DNA from: Paracoccaceae bacterium
GTDB taxonomy: Bacteria; Pseudomonadota; Alphaproteobacteria; Rhodobacterales; Rhodobacteraceae
NCBI GenBank assembly: GCA_027069385.1
Contig: JALXER010000127.1
Span: forward strand, 1 to 6,756
Length of the DNA stretch: 6,756 bases
Reading direction: 5' to 3'
In this document: positions 1 through 6,695 of the stretch, in pieces
Position numbering within the stretch: position 1 is the stretch's first letter
Layout of the letters: every line of letters starts with the position of its first letter
The notes under the pieces: model-generated
What the model saw: the letters and a program-made list of their open reading frames with translations, nothing else
The model's database searches: none
Told to the model about the DNA's origin: nothing
Translations under genes and position numbers: made by a program

Positions 1-519
1 TTCGGTCACATCCTGCAAAACCAGCGGCCCCAGCGGCGAGGTCACGCAATCGCCCACCTTGCCCGCATCAAGGCGCGCCAGTTCCATAGAGGCCCCGCCG
101 ATATCGCAAACCAGCCCTTGCGCGCCGGGCCAGCCCAGCAACACGCCCTGCGCCGACAGGCGGGCCTCCTCGGCACCGGTGGCCACGTTCAGCACCAGAC
201 CGGTTTCGACGCGCACCCGTTCGCAAAAATCCGGCCCGTCAACCGCGTCACGCACCGCCGCCGTGGCCACGGTTGACACGCGGTCCAGATCGAGATTGCC
301 CAGCAGCACCGCAAAGCGGCGCAACGCCAGCATTGCCCGCTCTACACCTTTTTCGTTCAGCCTTCCGGTTTCGCCCAGCCCCTTGCCCAGCCCGCACAGC
401 ACCTTTTCGTTATAGAAATACGCCGGAGAGCGCGCCGCGCCGTCAAAAACCACCAACCGGACCGAGTTCGACCCGACATCGATCACCCCGACCCTTGCAA
501 TGCGTGCGTTATTCGTCAT
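1..519 (-). CDS. ppx: Exopolyphosphatase (Ppx/GppA family), N-terminal part, runs off the left edge
   Basis: Reading the minus strand from an ATG at 519 to 517 gives 173 uninterrupted codons to the window edge, with no stop, so the gene is partial because of the window and not broken. Ppx removes terminal phosphates from polyphosphate; the same fold in GppA acts on pppGpp. Visible family landmarks are the first phosphate-binding loop DVGSNSVRLVVFDG (residues 14-27), the GAEEAR segment (115-120) whose first Glu (E117) matches the catalytic Glu of the family, and the second phosphate loop DIGGAS (139-144). The family more often has DIGGGS, so Ala143 is a mild variant. The start overlaps the end of ppk by 11 bases. 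No strong ribosome binding site sits just upstream (the nearest GAGG is about 13 bases away), so translation probably depends on coupling to ppk. GppA activity cannot be excluded, but adjacency to ppk favours exopolyphosphatase. Confidence 0.93.
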   Translation of the reverse strand, partial: MTNNARIARVGVIDVGSNSVRLVVFDGAARSPAYFYNEKVLCGLGKGLGETGRLNEKGVERAMLALRRFAVLLGNLDLDRVSTVATAAVRDAVDGPDFCERVRVETGLVLNVATGAEEARLSAQGVLLGWPGAQGLVCDIGGASMELARLDAGKVGDCVTSPLGPLVLQDVTE

Positions 520-2686
520 GGGAATGGGTTAACCTCGGCGCATCTTTTGCCCCTGCCCGCCCCCGACCGGACAGTGACGGGTTTTCCATAAAGAACCGGT
601 GGCACGAAAACAGCTTGTCGCCGCGCGGGTGGCGCAGGTATTTGCCGTCGGGCTGCAACACCCAGCTTTGCGCGGTATCGGCCAGATTGGCGGCCATGAT
701 CTGCTCGATGATTTGCGCATGCACGGTTTTGTTCTTGATCGGCACCAGCGTTTCAACCCGCCAGTCCATATTGCGCCCCATCCAGTCGGCGCTGGAAATA
801 TAGACCTTGGCCTTGGCGCTCGGCAAGCCGTGGCCGTTGCCAAAACAGCAGATGCGCGAGTGCTCCAGAAAGCGGCCAACCACCGATTTTACCCGAATAT
901 TCTCGGACAAGCCCTTGATCCCCGGTCGCAATCCGCAAATACCGCGCACCACCATTTCCACCCGGACCCCCGCCTGCGAGGCCCGATAGAGCGCATCGAT
1001 CAGTTTTGGTTCGATCAGCGAATTGACCTTGACCCAGACCGCCGCCGGCTTGCCCGCTTTGGCAAAGGCAATTTCGGATTCGATGTTGTCCAGCAGGGTC
1101 GATTTCAGCGTCAGCGGTGAAATGGCAAGGTCGCTAAGCCCGCCGGGCTGCGCATAGCCCGACACATAGTTGAACACCTTGGCCGCATCGCGCCCCAGCC
1201 CCTTGTCGCAGGTAAACAGCGACAGATCGGTATAGAAATTGGCGGTAATCGGGTGGTAATTGCCGGTGCCAAAATGGGTATAGGTCACCAGCTTGCCCGC
1301 CTCTCGGCGCACCACGGTTGACAGCTTGGCATGGGTTTTCCATTCGATAAACCCGTAAACCACCGTCGCACCGGCGCGTTCGAGCGTGCGGGACAGGCGG
1401 ATATTGGCGGCCTCGTCAAACCGCGCTTTCAGTTCCACCACCGCCGTGACCGATTTGCCCATCTCGGCCGCCTCGCACAGCGCCGCGACAATAGGGCTGT
1501 CGCGGCTGGTGCGATAAAGGGTCTGCTTGATCGCCACCACATCCGGGTCGCGCGCGGCCTGTTGCAGGTATTGCACCACGATGTTGAAGGTCTCGTAAGG
1601 GTGGTGCAGCAGCATATCCTTTTGCCGGATCGCCGCAAAAATATCGCCGTTGAAATCCTGCACCCGCTCGGGCACGCGCGGGGTGAAGGCGGGCCAGAGC
1701 AGCTCGGGGCGCGCATCGCTGACCAGTTCGGCCAGATCATCCATGCCGATCAGCCCGTCAGTCTCTATGATCTCGGCGTCGGTAACGCAGGTCTGGCGCA
1801 GAATGGTTTTGCGCAGCCCCGGCGGGGCATTGGCCGAGATATTCAGATGGATCACCTCGCCGCGCTTGCGCCGTTTCAGTGCGGTTTCGAATTCGCGCAC
1901 CAGATCTTCGGCCTCGTCCTCTACCTCCAGATCGCTGTCGCGCAGCAGGCGAAAGGTGCAATGGCCGGTCAGGCGATAGCCCGGAAACAGCTGGTTGATG
2001 AACAGTTCCAGCAGCCCTTCGAGCGGCAGGAACCGCACCGCCCCCTCCGGCCCGTCGGGCAGCCGCAGAAACCGCGGAATTTGTGCAGGCACCGGCAGCA
2101 GCGCGTCAAGCTTGGGCTGGTCGCCTTTGCGTTTGAGTTGCAGCGCCATGGCAAACCCGCCCGACCCGATAAACGGGAACGGATGGGCGGGGTCGATGGC
2201 AATCGGGGTCAGAATCGGGAAAACCTGCTCCATAAACAGGTCTTCGAGCAATACCAGATCGGCCGGATCCACGTCTTCGGGGGAAAGAATGTGGATATTC
2301 TCGGCCTCCAGATCGGATTCGAGCTTGGCCCAGATTGCCTGTTGCGCCTGCATCAGCCGGTTGGAATCGGCGTAAATCTGTGTCAGTTGCTGCGCGGTGG
2401 TCAACCCGTCGGCGCTTAGCGTACCGTGCCCCTCAAGCTGCATTTCGCGCAGGCCCGCCACGCGTACCGTATAGAATTCATCCAGATTGCTTGCCGAAAT
2501 CGCCAGAAAGCGTACCCGCTCCAGCAGCGGCACCGAGGCATTCTCGGCCTCTTCCAGCACGCGCCAGTTAAAGGCCAGCCATGACAGTTCGCGGTTGAAA
2601 TAGCGCGCCGGACCGGACAGGTCCACCCCGTCAACCGTCGCCCCGCCGGGCGGGCCGGAATGCAGGAAATCCGCGTTGATGGTCAT
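509..2686 (-). CDS. ppk: Polyphosphate kinase 1 (RNA-degradosome-type PPK1)
   Basis: PPK1 reversibly polymerises the gamma-phosphate of ATP into long-chain polyphosphate through a phosphohistidine intermediate. The 725-residue product is close to the usual 690-730. The N-terminal domain is recognisable from YFNRELSWLAFN (29-40) and ASNLDEFYTVRVAG (65-78). The two phospholipase-D-like catalytic domains carry the expected histidines: H452 in EWKTHAK (the autophosphorylated residue, E. coli H435) and H609 in RFLEHSRI (E. coli H592). Both pairs are 157 residues apart. ISSADWMGRNMDWRVE (631-646) and the Arg/Gly-rich RGICGLRPG (581-589) are also standard. The C-terminal tail contains NPSLSGRGRA. 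The ATG overlaps the hdaA stop as ATGA (2683-2686), with an AAGGAG ribosome binding site at 2697-2692, so both reinitiation and independent initiation are possible. Ppx follows with an 11-base overlap. No key residue is missing. Confidence 0.98.
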   Translation of the reverse strand: MTINADFLHSGPPGGATVDGVDLSGPARYFNRELSWLAFNWRVLEEAENASVPLLERVRFLAISASNLDEFYTVRVAGLREMQLEGHGTLSADGLTTAQQLTQIYADSNRLMQAQQAIWAKLESDLEAENIHILSPEDVDPADLVLLEDLFMEQVFPILTPIAIDPAHPFPFIGSGGFAMALQLKRKGDQPKLDALLPVPAQIPRFLRLPDGPEGAVRFLPLEGLLELFINQLFPGYRLTGHCTFRLLRDSDLEVEDEAEDLVREFETALKRRKRGEVIHLNISANAPPGLRKTILRQTCVTDAEIIETDGLIGMDDLAELVSDARPELLWPAFTPRVPERVQDFNGDIFAAIRQKDMLLHHPYETFNIVVQYLQQAARDPDVVAIKQTLYRTSRDSPIVAALCEAAEMGKSVTAVVELKARFDEAANIRLSRTLERAGATVVYGFIEWKTHAKLSTVVRREAGKLVTYTHFGTGNYHPITANFYTDLSLFTCDKGLGRDAAKVFNYVSGYAQPGGLSDLAISPLTLKSTLLDNIESEIAFAKAGKPAAVWVKVNSLIEPKLIDALYRASQAGVRVEMVVRGICGLRPGIKGLSENIRVKSVVGRFLEHSRICCFGNGHGLPSAKAKVYISSADWMGRNMDWRVETLVPIKNKTVHAQIIEQIMAANLADTAQSWVLQPDGKYLRHPRGDKLFSCHRFFMENPSLSGRGRAGAKDAPRLTHSHDE

Positions 2687-3354
2687 GGTTGCTCCTTGTT
2701 CAGTACCGATGCGGCCAGACGCACCGTTAACGGTTTCTTGCGGCTAAGCCCCGCATGGTCAAGCCGCGCCACCAGATCGACCACATCGCCATAAGTGCGC
2801 CCCATGCGCGGCGTCAGATAGCTGATCAGCGCCGGACCAACCGACAGTTGCCGGTCGTGAAACAGCTTGACCAGCATCGCCGCAAGCAAGGTGTCGTCGG
2901 GCATCTCCAGCATCGTTACCATAAGCGACCCGAGGCGCGATGCAAGGTCGGGCAGTTCTATCGGCCAGCGCGTGGGCGCATCCTGTCCGGTAACCAGCAG
3001 CGCATGCCCCGCCGCGTGGGCGTTGTTATACAGGTGAAACAGCGCGGTTTGCGCATCCCTGTTGCCGCCGATCCGGTCCACATCCTCGACCACCATCGGG
3101 GTCAGGGCCAGCGGCACGCCGCGCAGGTCGGCAGCCGCAACAATCCCTGCCCCGACCTGTTGCGCCCAGACATGGGCAAGGTGGGTTTTGCCGCTGGCCC
3201 GCGGCCCGCACAGGGCCAGCTTGCCCCCCGGCCAGTCGCGCCAGCCCTCCAGCACCCGCAGCGCCATGGCGTTGCACGGAGCCACGAAATAGTCGTCGCG
3301 CCCCAAGGCCGCCCTTGTGGGCAGGTCCAGCACCAGTTGTTTGTCGTCACTCAT
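2683..3354 (-). CDS. hdaA: HdaA, DnaA-related regulatory inactivator of DnaA
   Basis: A 223-residue AAA+ protein related to the central domain of DnaA and lacking the DnaA DNA-binding domain IV, which is the size of Hda/HdaA. Hda-type proteins bind the DNA-loaded beta clamp and stimulate ATP hydrolysis by DnaA, preventing re-initiation of replication. Visible elements in order: an N-terminal clamp-binding-like motif QLVLDLP (6-12), Walker A GPRASGKT (50-57), Walker B MVVEDVDR (87-94; Glu-Asp instead of the usual Asp-Asp), a sensor-1-like VTGQD (121-125), and box VII PDLASRLGS (135-143) with a probable arginine finger at R140. The start ATG overlaps the stop of the membrane-protein gene as ATGA (3351-3354), and the stop overlaps the ppk start in the same way. 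The ribosome binding site is weak, so coupling to the upstream gene seems likely. A generic DnaA/DnaC-like ATPase is the alternative, but the clamp motif and neighbours fit HdaA. Confidence 0.92.
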   Translation of the reverse strand: MSDDKQLVLDLPTRAALGRDDYFVAPCNAMALRVLEGWRDWPGGKLALCGPRASGKTHLAHVWAQQVGAGIVAAADLRGVPLALTPMVVEDVDRIGGNRDAQTALFHLYNNAHAAGHALLVTGQDAPTRWPIELPDLASRLGSLMVTMLEMPDDTLLAAMLVKLFHDRQLSVGPALISYLTPRMGRTYGDVVDLVARLDHAGLSRKKPLTVRLAASVLNKEQP

Positions 3355-4418
3355 GCTTCGTCAGGGTCTTCCGGCCCGCGATAGAGCGGCCCTTGCAGGT
3401 ATTTCTCCATGGCAAAGCGGCCCAGCACCCCGATGCCCGCCGCCACCGGCACCGCAATCAGCAGCCCCACGAACCCGAAAAGCGACCCGAAGGCCGAAAG
3501 CGCCAGCATCAGCCAGACCGGATGCAACCCGACCGAGCCGCCAACCAGTTTGGGTGTCAGAATGTGGCCCTCTACGAATTGCCCGATGACGAACACCACC
3601 GCCACCGCGACAATCCAGCCCGGCGAATCCCAGAACTGCACCAGCGCCAGCCCGATCGACAGCGTGCCCCCCACGATCGACCCGACAAACGGAATGAACG
3701 AGATCAGCCCCGCGATAAATCCGACAAACAGCCCGAATTTCAGCCCGATAATCAGCAGCGCCAGCGCATAGAACGTGCCCAGAATGGTGCAAACCGTCAA
3801 TTGCCCGCGCACGAATCCGGCCAGCACCTTGTCGATGCGCAGTGCCAGCATCCGCACCACCGGCGCATGTTCACGCGGCACCCAGCTATCCACCGCAGCG
3901 ACCAGCCGGTCCCAGTCAAGCAACAGATAGAATGCCACCACCGGCGTCACCACCACAATGATCATAAAGTCGAACAGCGCCAGCGAACTGCTTAGCACCC
4001 CCTTCAGAAACACACCGCTTTTTTCCTTTAGCACGTCCTGAATCGAGACCAGCGTTTTACTAAGGGTCGAATCCTTGTCGGCAAGGCTGGGCAAATGCTC
4101 GGCCAGATAGACTTGCAGCCTGGCGATATAGTCGGGCAAGGCGCGCACAAAGCCGGTCAACTGGTCGATCAGCAGCGGCACGATCATCAATCCGGCCAGC
4201 AGGAACACCATAAAGGCCAGCAAAGAAATAATCGTCGTGGCCCAGACCCTCGACAGGCCCATTTTCTCCAACCGGTCGGCCAGCGGGTCAAGGAAATACG
4301 CAATCGCGGCACCGGCAATAAACGGTGCCAGCGCCGAGCCAAGCAGCCACACGCCCCCGATCAGCACCGCAACCCCGATGCTCCACCATTTCAGCTGGTC
4401 CTTTGAAGTTAATCCCAC
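3351..4418 (-). CDS. AI-2E family (PerM/YdiK-like) transporter, substrate unknown
   Basis: A 355-residue polytopic inner-membrane protein. Hydrophobic segments lie roughly at residues 13-40, 58-84, 146-167, 208-226, 228-258, 268-282 and 298-333, with a long hydrophilic stretch (about 85-145) between the second and third. The signature of the AI-2E/PerM family is clear: FIPFVGSIVGG (241-251), EGHILTPKLVGGSVGLHP (283-300) and the final GFVGLLIAVPVAA (315-327). Members have been linked to autoinducer-2 export and to sodium/proton antiport, and many have no known substrate, so I give no function beyond membrane transport. I choose the GTG at 4418 because TAAGGGG, fused to the nadK stop, stands 6 bases upstream. 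The longer frame starting with TTG at 4481 would overlap nadK by 53 bases and add a segment with no family similarity that I recognise. It ends in an ATGA overlap with hdaA, so the two are probably co-translated. Confidence 0.9.
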   Translation of the reverse strand: MGLTSKDQLKWWSIGVAVLIGGVWLLGSALAPFIAGAAIAYFLDPLADRLEKMGLSRVWATTIISLLAFMVFLLAGLMIVPLLIDQLTGFVRALPDYIARLQVYLAEHLPSLADKDSTLSKTLVSIQDVLKEKSGVFLKGVLSSSLALFDFMIIVVVTPVVAFYLLLDWDRLVAAVDSWVPREHAPVVRMLALRIDKVLAGFVRGQLTVCTILGTFYALALLIIGLKFGLFVGFIAGLISFIPFVGSIVGGTLSIGLALVQFWDSPGWIVAVAVVFVIGQFVEGHILTPKLVGGSVGLHPVWLMLALSAFGSLFGFVGLLIAVPVAAGIGVLGRFAMEKYLQGPLYRGPEDPDEA

Positions 4419-4431
4419 AACAATCCCCTTA
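4416..4431 (-). promoter_or_regulatory. Ribosome binding site overlapping the nadK stop, setting a GTG start for the AI-2E gene
   Basis: Read on the minus strand, TAAGGGGATTGTTGTG contains the nadK stop TAA (4431-4429), an AAGGGG Shine-Dalgarno-like run (4430-4425), a 6-base spacer and the GTG start (4418-4416). The overlap of stop and ribosome binding site suggests that ribosomes ending nadK can reinitiate on the membrane-protein gene. Confidence 0.75.
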
Positions 4432-5190
4432 TACAAACTGTTCGCGCAACAGGCGCTCTTCCAGACTATGGCCTGAATCAAATAGCAAATGATGGGTGAC
4501 AGACGATTCTATACCGATTTCAACCTTTTGCACATGGCGCACTTCGGTAGAATCCGCCGTGGCCGACACCGCGCGCTTGGCCGGTTCCAGCACATCGATC
4601 ACAATCTGCGCATCCATGGGCAACAACGCGCCGCGCCAGCGTCGAGGCCGAAAGGCGGCAACGGCGGTCAGCGCAAGAATATTGGCATCGATGGGCAAAA
4701 TAGGCCCGTGCGCGGAATAGTTGTAGGCCGTTGAACCGGCGGGGGTCGATACCATCACCCCGTCACACACCAGCGGATCAAGGCGCAGCTTGCCATTGAT
4801 CGCAATCCGCAACTTGGCCGCCTGAGGTCCGGCGCGCAGCAACGACACCTCGTTGATCGCCAGCGCCGAAGAAACCGAGCCGTCGCGGCAGGTGACCTGC
4901 ATGCGCAGCGGATGGATTGTTGCCTGCTCGGCCGCGTCGATCCGCGCCAGCAGGTCGGCCTCGGCATATTCGTTCATCATAAACCCGACCGTGCCCTGAT
5001 TCATCCCGTAAACCGGCGCGCCCATGCCCTGGGTTTTATGCAGGGTCGACAGCATAAACCCGTCGCCCCCCAGCGGCACGATCACATCGGCCTGATCCAT
5101 GCGCGACTGCCCATAGCTGTGCACCAACCGGCGCAGCGCGGTTTGCGCGTCTTCGGCATTGCTGGCCAAAAAGTGGATTTTCCTAGACAA
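4429..5190 (-). CDS. nadK: NAD kinase (ATP-NAD kinase, NadK)
   Basis: NadK phosphorylates NAD to NADP in the cytoplasm and is the only usual source of NADP. From a TTG at 5190 the product is 253 residues, matching the compact alphaproteobacterial form (about 250-260). It has the GGDG motif (41-44) after the strand ADVIVPL, the substrate-binding INEVSLLR (112-119, Asn113-Glu114), and the glycine-rich TPAGSTAYNYSAHGPILP (149-166). FRPRRWRGALLP (180-191) replaces the more common HPL-type segment, as I recall from Rhodobacteraceae. The frame stays open far upstream through the antisense of glyA, but the family match starts only at SRKIHFLAS, so the upstream part is not real. The TTG has an AGGA 10 bases upstream. 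An in-frame GTG at 5217 is the alternative; it lacks a good ribosome binding site and would add nine residues. The gene heads the minus-strand cluster and is divergent from glyA. Confidence 0.92.
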   Translation of the reverse strand: MSRKIHFLASNAEDAQTALRRLVHSYGQSRMDQADVIVPLGGDGFMLSTLHKTQGMGAPVYGMNQGTVGFMMNEYAEADLLARIDAAEQATIHPLRMQVTCRDGSVSSALAINEVSLLRAGPQAAKLRIAINGKLRLDPLVCDGVMVSTPAGSTAYNYSAHGPILPIDANILALTAVAAFRPRRWRGALLPMDAQIVIDVLEPAKRAVSATADSTEVRHVQKVEIGIESSVTHHLLFDSGHSLEERLLREQFV

Positions 5191-5205
5191 AACGGCATGA
5201 TCCTG

Positions 5206-5233
5206 TGGTTGCTTCACCCCATTTTCGCAACCA
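5206..5233. repeat. 7-bp inverted repeat (TGGTTGC ... GCAACCA) upstream of nadK
   Basis: TGGTTGC at 5206-5212 and its exact complement GCAACCA at 5227-5233 are separated by 14 bases, with arm centres 21 bp apart, about two helical turns. On the nadK transcript the second arm ends one base before the AGGA that precedes the nadK start. It could be an operator for a dimeric regulator, an RNA hairpin next to the ribosome binding site, or chance. Confidence 0.4.
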
Positions 5234-5337
5234 ATGGCGCGCAACACAAGCACTGATATGGCGGCCTTGGTGTCGCTTGCGGCGTTTTCGTGGTTTCCAA
5301 GCGGGGCAATCCGCTCTAGAAGGGCGAAAAACCAGCC

Positions 5338-5344
5338 AAAGGAG
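5338..5344 (+). promoter_or_regulatory. glyA ribosome binding site
   Basis: AAAGGAG lies 8 bases before the ATG at 5353. It rules out the in-frame GTG at 5344, which overlaps the Shine-Dalgarno sequence itself, and so fixes the start of glyA at 5353. Confidence 0.85.
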
Positions 5345-5352
5345 TGCCCATC

Positions 5353-6642
5353 ATGACCAGCCCCGATTCCGGTTTCTTTACCGAAAACCTGCGTGATCGC
5401 GACCCCGACGTTCAGGCCGCCATCACCGGCGAGTTGCACCGCCAGCGCGACGAGATAGAATTGATCGCATCCGAGAACATCGTATCGGCTGCGGTGATGC
5501 AGGCGCAAGGCAGCGTCATGACCAACAAATACGCCGAAGGCTATCCGGGGCGGCGCTATTACGGCGGCTGCGAATATGTCGATATGGTGGAAACGCTGGC
5601 GATTGACCGCGCCAAACAGCTGTTTGGTTGCGAATTTGCCAATGTGCAGCCCAATTCCGGCAGCCAGATGAACCAAGCGGTGTTTCTGGCGCTGCTCAAA
5701 CCCGGCGATACCTTTATGGGGCTGGATCTGAATTCCGGCGGCCACCTGACCCACGGGTCTCCGGTGAATATGTCGGGCAAGTGGTTTAACGTGGTTTCCT
5801 ACGGGGTGCGCCGACAGGACGAATTGCTGGATATGGAGGCTATCCGCGAGACCGCCCTCCAAAACAAGCCCAAGCTGATTGTGGCGGGCGGCACCGCCTA
5901 TTCGCGCATCTGGGATTGGGCGGCGTTTCGCAAAATCGCGGATGAGGTCGGCGCCTATCTGATGGTCGATATGGCCCATATCGCCGGGCTTGTGGCGGGT
6001 GGGCAGCATCCTTCCCCCCTGCCCCACGCGGATGTGGTCACCACCACCACCCACAAATCCTTGCGTGGCCCGCGCGGCGGCATGGTGCTGACCAACAACC
6101 CCGATATTGCCAAAAAAATCAACTCGGCGGTGTTCCCCGGGCTGCAAGGCGGGCCCTTGATGCATGTGATCGCCGCCAAGGCCGTGGCCTTTGGCGAGGC
6201 CCTGCGCCCCGAATTCAAGGATTATGCCGCGCAAGTGGTGGCAAATGCCCGCGCCATGGCGGACCAGCTTATGAAAGGCGGCATCAATGTGGTGTCTGGC
6301 GGCACAGACAACCACCTGATGCTGGCCGATTTGCGCCCGAAAGGCGTGATCGGCAAAGCCACCGAAGCCGCCCTTGGCCGCGCCAATATCACCTGCAACA
6401 AGAACGGCATTCCTTTTGATCCCGAAAAACCCTTTGTGACCTCGGGCATTCGTCTGGGCACCCCCGCGGGAACCACGCGCGGTTTCGATCAGGCCGATTT
6501 TCGCCAGATCGCCGACTGGATCGTCGAGGTTGTCGATGGTCTGGCCGCCAACGGCCCCGAGGGCAACGGCACCATCGAGGCTGCGGTCAAGGAAAAAGTG
6601 ATCGCCCTATGCGCGAATCACCCTATGTATCCCAACCTTTAA
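5353..6642 (+). CDS. glyA: Serine hydroxymethyltransferase
   Basis: GlyA is a cytoplasmic PLP enzyme that converts serine and tetrahydrofolate to glycine and 5,10-methylene-tetrahydrofolate, the main entry to the one-carbon pool. The product is 429 residues, the normal length for alphaproteobacteria. Diagnostic segments are LIASENIVS (37-45), NKYAEGYPGRRYYGGCEYVD (58-77), the cofactor-contacting DMAHIAGLVAGG (206-217, with D206 and H209), the Schiff-base lysine K235 in TTTTHKSLRGPRGG, and SGIRLGTPAGTTRG (364-377), whose R367 binds the substrate carboxylate. All expected catalytic residues are present. The ATG at 5353 has a good ribosome binding site. The gene stands alone on the plus strand, divergent from nadK, and is followed by a perfect hairpin. 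Threonine aldolase side activity is known in the family but nothing here suggests a specialised role. Confidence 0.98.
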   Translation: MTSPDSGFFTENLRDRDPDVQAAITGELHRQRDEIELIASENIVSAAVMQAQGSVMTNKYAEGYPGRRYYGGCEYVDMVETLAIDRAKQLFGCEFANVQPNSGSQMNQAVFLALLKPGDTFMGLDLNSGGHLTHGSPVNMSGKWFNVVSYGVRRQDELLDMEAIRETALQNKPKLIVAGGTAYSRIWDWAAFRKIADEVGAYLMVDMAHIAGLVAGGQHPSPLPHADVVTTTTHKSLRGPRGGMVLTNNPDIAKKINSAVFPGLQGGPLMHVIAAKAVAFGEALRPEFKDYAAQVVANARAMADQLMKGGINVVSGGTDNHLMLADLRPKGVIGKATEAALGRANITCNKNGIPFDPEKPFVTSGIRLGTPAGTTRGFDQADFRQIADWIVEVVDGLAANGPEGNGTIEAAVKEKVIALCANHPMYPNL

Positions 6643-6656
6643 ACCACTACATCTGG

Positions 6657-6687
6657 GGGTAAATCGCCGATTTTAGGCGATTTACCC
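6657..6687 (+). terminator. Perfect 12-bp hairpin after glyA, probable transcription terminator
   Basis: GGGTAAATCGCC (6657-6668) pairs perfectly with GGCGATTTACCC (6676-6687) around a 7-base loop GATTTTA, starting 14 bases after the glyA stop. Its position suggests transcription termination or 3'-end protection. There is no T tract after it on either strand (GCAATTCAG follows), so it is not a textbook intrinsic terminator. It could also be a protein-binding palindrome or a dispersed repeat copy. Confidence 0.55.
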
Positions 6688-6695
6688 GCAATTCA

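Larger units (their letters stand above)
5191..5352. promoter_or_regulatory. Divergent nadK/glyA intergenic region, presumed to hold both promoters
   Basis: These 162 bases separate the two divergent starts, so both promoters should lie here or slightly inside the genes. I found no convincing sigma-70 pair. For nadK a weak candidate reads TTGTGT, a 17-base spacer and GAAAAT on the minus strand (about 5250 to 5222). For glyA nothing better than loose matches is visible. No riboswitch that I recognise is present upstream of glyA. Confidence 0.5.

Noticed and set aside
59..803. Two overlapping plus-strand frames (59-415 and 273-803) opposite ppx and the end of ppk.
   Set aside because: The minus strand carries clear ppx and ppk motifs throughout. 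The plus-strand products are Ser/Pro/Arg-rich with no family features.
1331..2419. A 362-codon plus-strand open frame antisense to ppk.
   Set aside because: It is a codon-bias shadow of ppk, with His/Gln/Arg-rich composition and no recognisable domain.
2755..3384. A 209-codon plus-strand frame antisense to hdaA.
   Set aside because: It lies opposite a well-supported AAA+ gene, and its composition is typical of an antisense shadow.
3315..3995. A 226-codon plus-strand open frame antisense to the AI-2E gene, rich in His, Gln, Arg and Pro.
   Set aside because: The low-complexity, hydrophilic composition is what the antisense of hydrophobic membrane-protein codons gives. No ribosome binding site or domain is apparent.
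5271..5320. Possible sigma-70 promoter for glyA (TTGCGG near 5277, TCTAGA near 5315).
   Set aside because: The spacing does not fit and the -10 match is poor, so no promoter is called.
5344..5352. GTG at 5344 as the glyA start, giving three extra residues.
   Set aside because: The GTG overlaps the AAAGGAG ribosome binding site; the ATG at 5353 has ideal spacing.
5191..6315. The nadK reading frame stays open upstream across the antisense of glyA, giving an apparent 628-residue protein.
   Set aside because: The upstream part is the reverse complement of a perfectly conserved glyA and shows no NAD kinase similarity. Long antisense frames are common in GC-rich genes with strong third-position bias.
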